8,061 nt of DNA from an uncultured Desulfovibrio sp. (GTDB taxonomy: Bacteria > Desulfobacterota > Desulfovibrionia > Desulfovibrionales > Desulfovibrionaceae). Where the stretch lies: NCBI GenBank assembly GCA_945871415.1, contig CAMBWG010000082.1:1-8061 (forward strand). Direction: 5' to 3'. Under the pieces are notes generated by a model. It ran no database searches, was not told the origin of the DNA, and saw only the letters and a program-made list of their open reading frames with translations. Shown piece after piece: positions 5,582 through 8,061 of this stretch (the first letter of the stretch is position 1; every line of letters starts with the position of its first letter). Made by a program: the position numbers and the translations under genes.

Positions 5582-5750
5582 GGGGGAGGGGAACCCCTCC
5601 CTTCCCCAGCGCGCTTCAGAGCGTTTCACCTTTGAAAAAGGTGAAACGCGAGGCGGCGGACAGCGCCGCCCGGCCCAAAGTGAGCGGAAAAACCGCGTTT
5701 TTTCCGCGAAACGACAGGCCGTATGGTTTGAAATGCAACGCATTTCAAAC
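5582..5750 (+). repeat. Composite repeat C core + family A, fullest copy (four A hairpins)
   Basis: A G-tract hairpin (GGGAGGG 5584-5590 with CCCTCCC 5595-5601) and CCCCAGCGCGCTTCAGAG form a short C core. Family A follows. A 13-bp stem with a GAA loop spans 5621-5649. GGCGGCG/CGCCGCC spans 5652-5670. GCGGAAAAA/TTTTTCCGC spans 5684-5707. An 11-bp stem GTTTGAAATGC/GCATTTCAAAC with an AAC loop spans 5726-5750. Stems in this copy are perfect or nearly so. It starts 32 bases past the helix-turn-helix stop codon. Confidence 0.85.
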
Positions 5751-5924
5751 TGAAATTGCTCTAATAAGGAAGATGCGGCGCTGCGGCGATGCCGCCGCTT
5801 TCCTTTTTTCGCCGTCCCCCGGCAGGGGCGTTTTGGGAAATGGGCGAGCGAGGCATCGGGACGTTTACTGATCGTTTGTTACCGCGACCGCACAGCAGGG
5901 AAAAAGAAATATTGTCGAAAACGA
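5751..5924. other. Gap with no supported gene
   Basis: No open frame here has both a ribosome binding site and credible coding composition. A small GC-rich repeat-like run (GCGGCGCTGCGGCGATGCCG, 5775-5794) and a moderately A/T-rich stretch near 5870-5925 lead into the terminator at 5925. A small RNA ending at that terminator is possible, but no promoter stands out. Confidence 0.4.
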
Positions 5925-5950
5925 AAAACGCCGGAGTTTTCCGGCGTTTT
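5925..5950. terminator. Bidirectional Rho-independent terminator
   Basis: AAAACGCCGGA (5925-5935) and TCCGGCGTTTT (5940-5950) form a perfect 11-bp stem with a GTTT loop. T-rich ends on both strands allow termination in either direction. It is about 375 bases past the helix-turn-helix gene and about 240 bases past the end of the adhesin gene, so it insulates the two. Confidence 0.85.
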
Positions 5951-6014
5951 CGCGTTGCTTTACGAGCCATAAAGAAAAGGGGCTGAGCAGGAGACAGCCA
6001 TCCCGTTTTTTTCT

Positions 6015-6098
6015 GCGCTGCCGGGAGACGGTGAACGCGGGAAAGCTTCGGCGTTCCCGCGCTGTTGCATCCTCCATAAAAAAGCGCGCTGGGGAGGG
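6015..6098 (+). repeat. Repeat family B, copy 1
   Basis: It shares GGCGTTCCCG, GTTGCATCCTCCATAAAAAA and GCGCG followed by GGGG-AGGG with copies at 7230-7309 and 7336-7421, all in the same orientation. The last part (A-run, GCGCG, GGGG) is also the core of family C. Confidence 0.8.
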
Positions 6099-6110
6099 AG
6101 TGGGGGGCTT

Positions 6111-6162
6111 GGGGGGAGAGGGCAACCCCTCTCGCGCCAGCAGAGGGGTTCCCTCTCCCCCC
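6111..6162 (-). terminator. Long G/C-tract hairpin, likely terminator of the adhesin gene
   Basis: The arms 6111-6132 and 6142-6162 pair over about 21 bp with one bulged C and a nine-base loop. The hairpin lies 28 bases past the adhesin stop codon. Further along the same (minus) strand, GCGCGC and six Ts follow at about 6089-6078. The T-run is some 20 bases from the stem, so it may act as a 3'-end stabiliser as much as a terminator. Confidence 0.55.
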
Positions 6163-6190
6163 AACGAACTACGGCTAGTGATAACGCTCC

Positions 6191-7198
6191 CTACCGGAAA
6201 GCCTTTCGCATGCTGCCGTAGGGGGCGGAGATGCAGACGGCGTGCAGGCATCCCGACTGGGGCAGGAATTGCCAGAGTTCAAAGCCGAGATAGAGATAGA
6301 CCTGAGAGGCGGTTTTGGCGTTTTCGTAGGCTTCGCCGGTCCAGTAGCCGCCGTCGGGCCATCCGGCGGCCTGCCCCGCGCCGGCGAAACCGCCTTCGCC
6401 CGCGCTGGAAACGGCCTGCAACTGCCGCACCGTGGGCAGATTGCTGCCTTCCGCATACATGTAGACGCCGCCTTTGAGCGATCTGTGCCCGGTGTCCGTC
6501 CAGGCTTCGTTCGGCTTGCCGGTGAACTTGTCTCTGGGGATGCTGCCCTTGCAGTATTCCGCGGCGGGAAAGAGGGTGGCCGTTTGCAGGGGATTTGTCT
6601 TCGCCCAGGGCAAAAAGCCGCTGGGACCCTTCGTGAATACGGAGAGCGGCCCGTTCCCGAAGGTGATGCGCGTGGTGGCCGTCAGCTGCTCACCGAGGTA
6701 GCGCGTCCGCGCCTGCACGGTCACAACGCGCGAGCCGACAATATCCATCAGATAGGCCGTGTCGCCGGTGGGGCGTCTGGCGTTCTGATCAAATTCCCGG
6801 CCGCCTTTGTTGAGCTCCGAGCGGCGAAGCAGCTCCGGCGGCAGGTCCCTGCCCCACATCAGGCCGTTCAGCGCGTTCGGCGCGCGTCGCCATACGGGAT
6901 GGGCGGGGTCCTTGTCCAGGGGCAGCTTCACAAGGGAATCAAGCACGCTCCACGTAACCTTGGTTTTTACCGGGGAGACGCTTCCGTCCGCATTGCGGAA
7001 TCTGGCCGTGATGGTTGCCACGGCGTAATAGGGGGGCGTCGTCGTGAAGTCGTCGGGACTGACGCCGACCTCCAGAATCAGACGCCGTTCTTTCGCTGCG
7101 GCGACGGCGCTTCCCGCGCGGACCGCCGGATACAGCAGCGCCAGAAAAAGCACAGCCGCACAGACTCGAAAACACCAATGCCGGGACGTGATGCGCAT
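6191..7198 (-). CDS. Secreted adhesin-like protein, Ig-like + C-type-lectin-like regions
   Basis: 335 residues. The start is ATG 7198, with GGAGGAGG seven bases upstream. The frame opens earlier at 7279, but that part is repeat sequence. Residues 1-28 are a Sec signal peptide: basic start, core AAVLFLALLYPAV, cleavage likely after ARA-type VRA28. Residues 40-180 show beta-rich Ig-like (Big-type) patterns: ILEVGVSPDDF, AVATITARFRNADGSV, TKVTWSV, VVTVQART and LTATTRITFGNGPLSVF. A less typical insert occupies 86-150. Residues 200-325 resemble the C-terminal C-type-lectin-like domain of intimin/invasin-family proteins: FPAAEYC, SNLPTVRQLQAVS, GWPDGGYWTGEAY and CLHAVCIS, with C216 available to pair with C317 or C322. 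No membrane anchor, beta-barrel or LysM is present, so it is released to the periplasm or exterior. It is monocistronic between direct repeats. Confidence 0.75.
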   Translation of the reverse strand: MRITSRHWCFRVCAAVLFLALLYPAVRAGSAVAAAKERRLILEVGVSPDDFTTTPPYYAVATITARFRNADGSVSPVKTKVTWSVLDSLVKLPLDKDPAHPVWRRAPNALNGLMWGRDLPPELLRRSELNKGGREFDQNARRPTGDTAYLMDIVGSRVVTVQARTRYLGEQLTATTRITFGNGPLSVFTKGPSGFLPWAKTNPLQTATLFPAAEYCKGSIPRDKFTGKPNEAWTDTGHRSLKGGVYMYAEGSNLPTVRQLQAVSSAGEGGFAGAGQAAGWPDGGYWTGEAYENAKTASQVYLYLGFELWQFLPQSGCLHAVCISAPYGSMRKAFR

Positions 7199-7229
7199 GA
7201 TGCTACCTCCTCCGGGGTGAATGGTGACA

Positions 7230-7309
7230 CGCGGGCGCGGCGAGCGTCGGAAGGCTCCGGCGTTCCCGCGCTGTTTCATTTTCCATAAAAAGGCGCGTTC
7301 AGGGAAGGG
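7230..7309 (+). repeat. Repeat family B, copy 2
   Basis: It carries GGCTCCGGCGTTCCCGCGC, then a diverged TTTCATTTTCCATAAAAAGG and GCGCGTTCAGGGAAGGG. It lies in the leader of the adhesin gene, 31 bases before its start codon, in the same orientation as the copy beyond the 3' end of that gene. Confidence 0.75.
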
Positions 7310-7335
7310 CGGCCGTTCCGCTATCCTTTCCTGAT

Positions 7336-7439
7336 GCGCCGCCGGGGGACGGCGAGCATTGCAAGGCTCCGGCGTTCCCGTGCCGTTGCATCCTCCATAA
7401 AAAAGCGCGTTTGGGGAAGGGTTTTCCCCTCCCCCAAAC
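7336..7439 (+). repeat. Repeat family B, copy 3, ending in a hairpin
   Basis: It is closest to copy 1 in the GTTGCATCCTCCATAAAAAA stretch and to copy 2 in GGCTCCGGCGTTCCCG. It ends with GTTTGGGGAAGGG (7409-7421) pairing with CCCCTCCCCCAAAC (7426-7439) around a T-rich loop. Read on the minus strand this stem is followed by GCGC and six Ts, the form of a Rho-independent terminator, although no minus-strand gene precedes it. Confidence 0.75.
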
Positions 7440-7553
7440 TCAAAAATTACTCCTCTCTCCCCTCCATCAAAAAAGCGTCAAGCCATCCTGAGCCTGTACG
7501 CAGTCTGTCCCGGGCCTGTTTCCGGGAGTTCCATGCAGAAATGCGGGTCTATA
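7440..7553. other. Leader region upstream of the lysozyme gene
   Basis: No gene is supported here. It holds CCCGGG...CCGGG short repeats near 7509-7526 and a TATACT (7550-7555) that could be a -10 box. The -35 region (near 7527-7534) is poor. Confidence 0.4.
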
Positions 7554-7576
7554 CTTCCTCCATAACGAGGAGGAAG
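7554..7576 (+). promoter_or_regulatory. Hairpin sequestering the lysozyme ribosome binding site
   Basis: CTTCCTCC (7554-7561) pairs perfectly with GGAAG-containing GGAGGAAG (7569-7576) around ATAACGA. The right arm holds the Shine-Dalgarno sequence of ATG 7582. In transcripts that begin upstream, the site would be hidden. A transcript started from TATACT (7550-7555) would begin near 7562 and lack the left arm, leaving the site free. Confidence 0.5.
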
Positions 7577-7581
7577 GAAGC

Positions 7582-8061
7582 ATGGCGTTGCATATGGACA
7601 AGATTGTGCATGTGCTGCATCTGCCGGGATTTGAGGGGCCGCAGCAGTTGCGCGGCTACATTCCCTGCAATCTCGTCGGCGGCGGCACGGCCAATTACTA
7701 CGGCGGCCCGAACCCGGAGCGCTACGAGCCCATGGGCATTTCCGGCGTGACGATCGGCACGGGCGTTGATCTCGGGCAGACGGACGCGGACACGCTGCGG
7801 GGCATGGGCATTGCGGACGGCGTCCTTGTGCGCCTGCGCCCGTATCTGGGCCTGCGGCAGGAGGCGGCCGTGCTGGCGCTGCATGCCGCGCCGCTGACGC
7901 TGGCCGCCGGGGACGCCGACGGCCTCGACGCGGCCATGCTGCGGCATCATGTCCACAAGATTGCCGGCCGCTATGACCGCGACGCGGGCGTCGGGGCCTT
8001 TGCGCGACTGCCGTGGCAGGCGCAGGCCGTCATTGTGTCCATTCAGTATCAGCGGGGCGTC
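7582..8061 (+). CDS. Pesticin-type phage lysozyme, N-terminal 160 residues
   Basis: Endolysin-like peptidoglycan hydrolase, expected to cleave the MurNAc-GlcNAc bond at lysis; the frame runs off the right edge. FEGPQQLRGYIP (E18 the likely catalytic Glu) and GISGVTIGTGVDLGQ (T57, D63) match the Glu-Thr-Asp set of pesticin's T4-lysozyme-like domain; the Thr-Asp spacing of six equals that of pesticin. Later segments LRPYLGL, PLTLAAGDADGLDAAM, AGRYDR and ARLPWQAQAVIVSIQYQRGV also fit that family. There is no signal peptide, so a holin (not in view) would be needed. GAGGAGG lies eight bases before ATG 7582; an in-frame ATG at 7594 is too far from it. An insertion between E18 and T57 makes this segment longer than in pesticin. 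Confidence 0.85.
   Translation, partial: MALHMDKIVHVLHLPGFEGPQQLRGYIPCNLVGGGTANYYGGPNPERYEPMGISGVTIGTGVDLGQTDADTLRGMGIADGVLVRLRPYLGLRQEAAVLALHAAPLTLAAGDADGLDAAMLRHHVHKIAGRYDRDAGVGAFARLPWQAQAVIVSIQYQRGV

Noticed and set aside
5621..5750. Short CRISPR-like array
   Set aside because: The units are different hairpins in tandem, not identical repeats separated by unique spacers, and no cas gene is present.
6242..7288. 348-codon open frame on the plus strand
   Set aside because: It is antisense to the adhesin, whose signal peptide and domain motifs are clear; this frame shows none.
7549..7956. 135-codon minus-strand frame
   Set aside because: It is a shadow of the lysozyme gene, which has catalytic motifs and a strong ribosome binding site.

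Overview
The window is GC-rich (apart from one AT-rich island at about 3240-3467), densely repetitive between genes, and mixes phage-type genes with cell-surface genes. Protein style, base composition and the many G-tract/C-tract intergenic hairpins suggest a Desulfovibrio-like sulfate reducer (Desulfovibrionaceae). This is an impression from family resemblance; no rRNA or marker gene confirms it. The phage-type genes point to a prophage, prophage remnant or other accessory region.

Layout. 1-129 (-): start of an unrecognised gene that runs off the left edge, with coding-like sequence continuing upstream in another frame. 374-580: hairpin-rich repeats. 581-2434 (-): a family 2 glycosyltransferase with a degenerate second domain, bracketed by inverted repeat copies. 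2831-3136 (-): a small Cys/His-rich protein. 3228-3483: an AT-rich divergent control region with two matching palindromes (TACC-N4-GGTA), each overlapping a sigma70-like promoter. 3537-4971 (+): a two-gene phage-type replication operon, made of an initiator/replisome-organiser-like protein and a downstream Zn-ribbon protein that may load the helicase. The initiator gene contains four direct repeats at exactly 10-bp spacing followed by an A+T/purine-rich stretch, a candidate replication origin. 5316-5549 (+): a small helix-turn-helix DNA-binding protein. 5582-6162: repeats, a clear bidirectional terminator and a long G/C-tract hairpin. 6191-7198 (-): a secreted protein with an Ig-like region and a C-terminal C-type-lectin-like region of the intimin/invasin kind. 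7230-7439: more repeats. 7582-end (+): the start of a pesticin-type phage lysozyme whose ribosome binding site lies in a hairpin.

How it fits together. The 3.2-5.0 kb block looks like a self-contained phage replication module: a repressor encoded elsewhere would bind both palindromes, silencing the replication operon and the Cys-rich gene together, and replication could start inside the initiator gene as in lambda. The lysozyme would be the lysis function, with a translational block resembling that of T4 gene e. The glycosyltransferase and adhesin look like surface-modifying cargo, each bordered by copies of the local repeat families.

Three related repeat families (called A, B and C here) fill nearly every gap between genes. 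A shared core (A-run, GCGCG, then GGGGAAGG) often lies just 3' of a gene, in the orientation expected of a transcription terminator.
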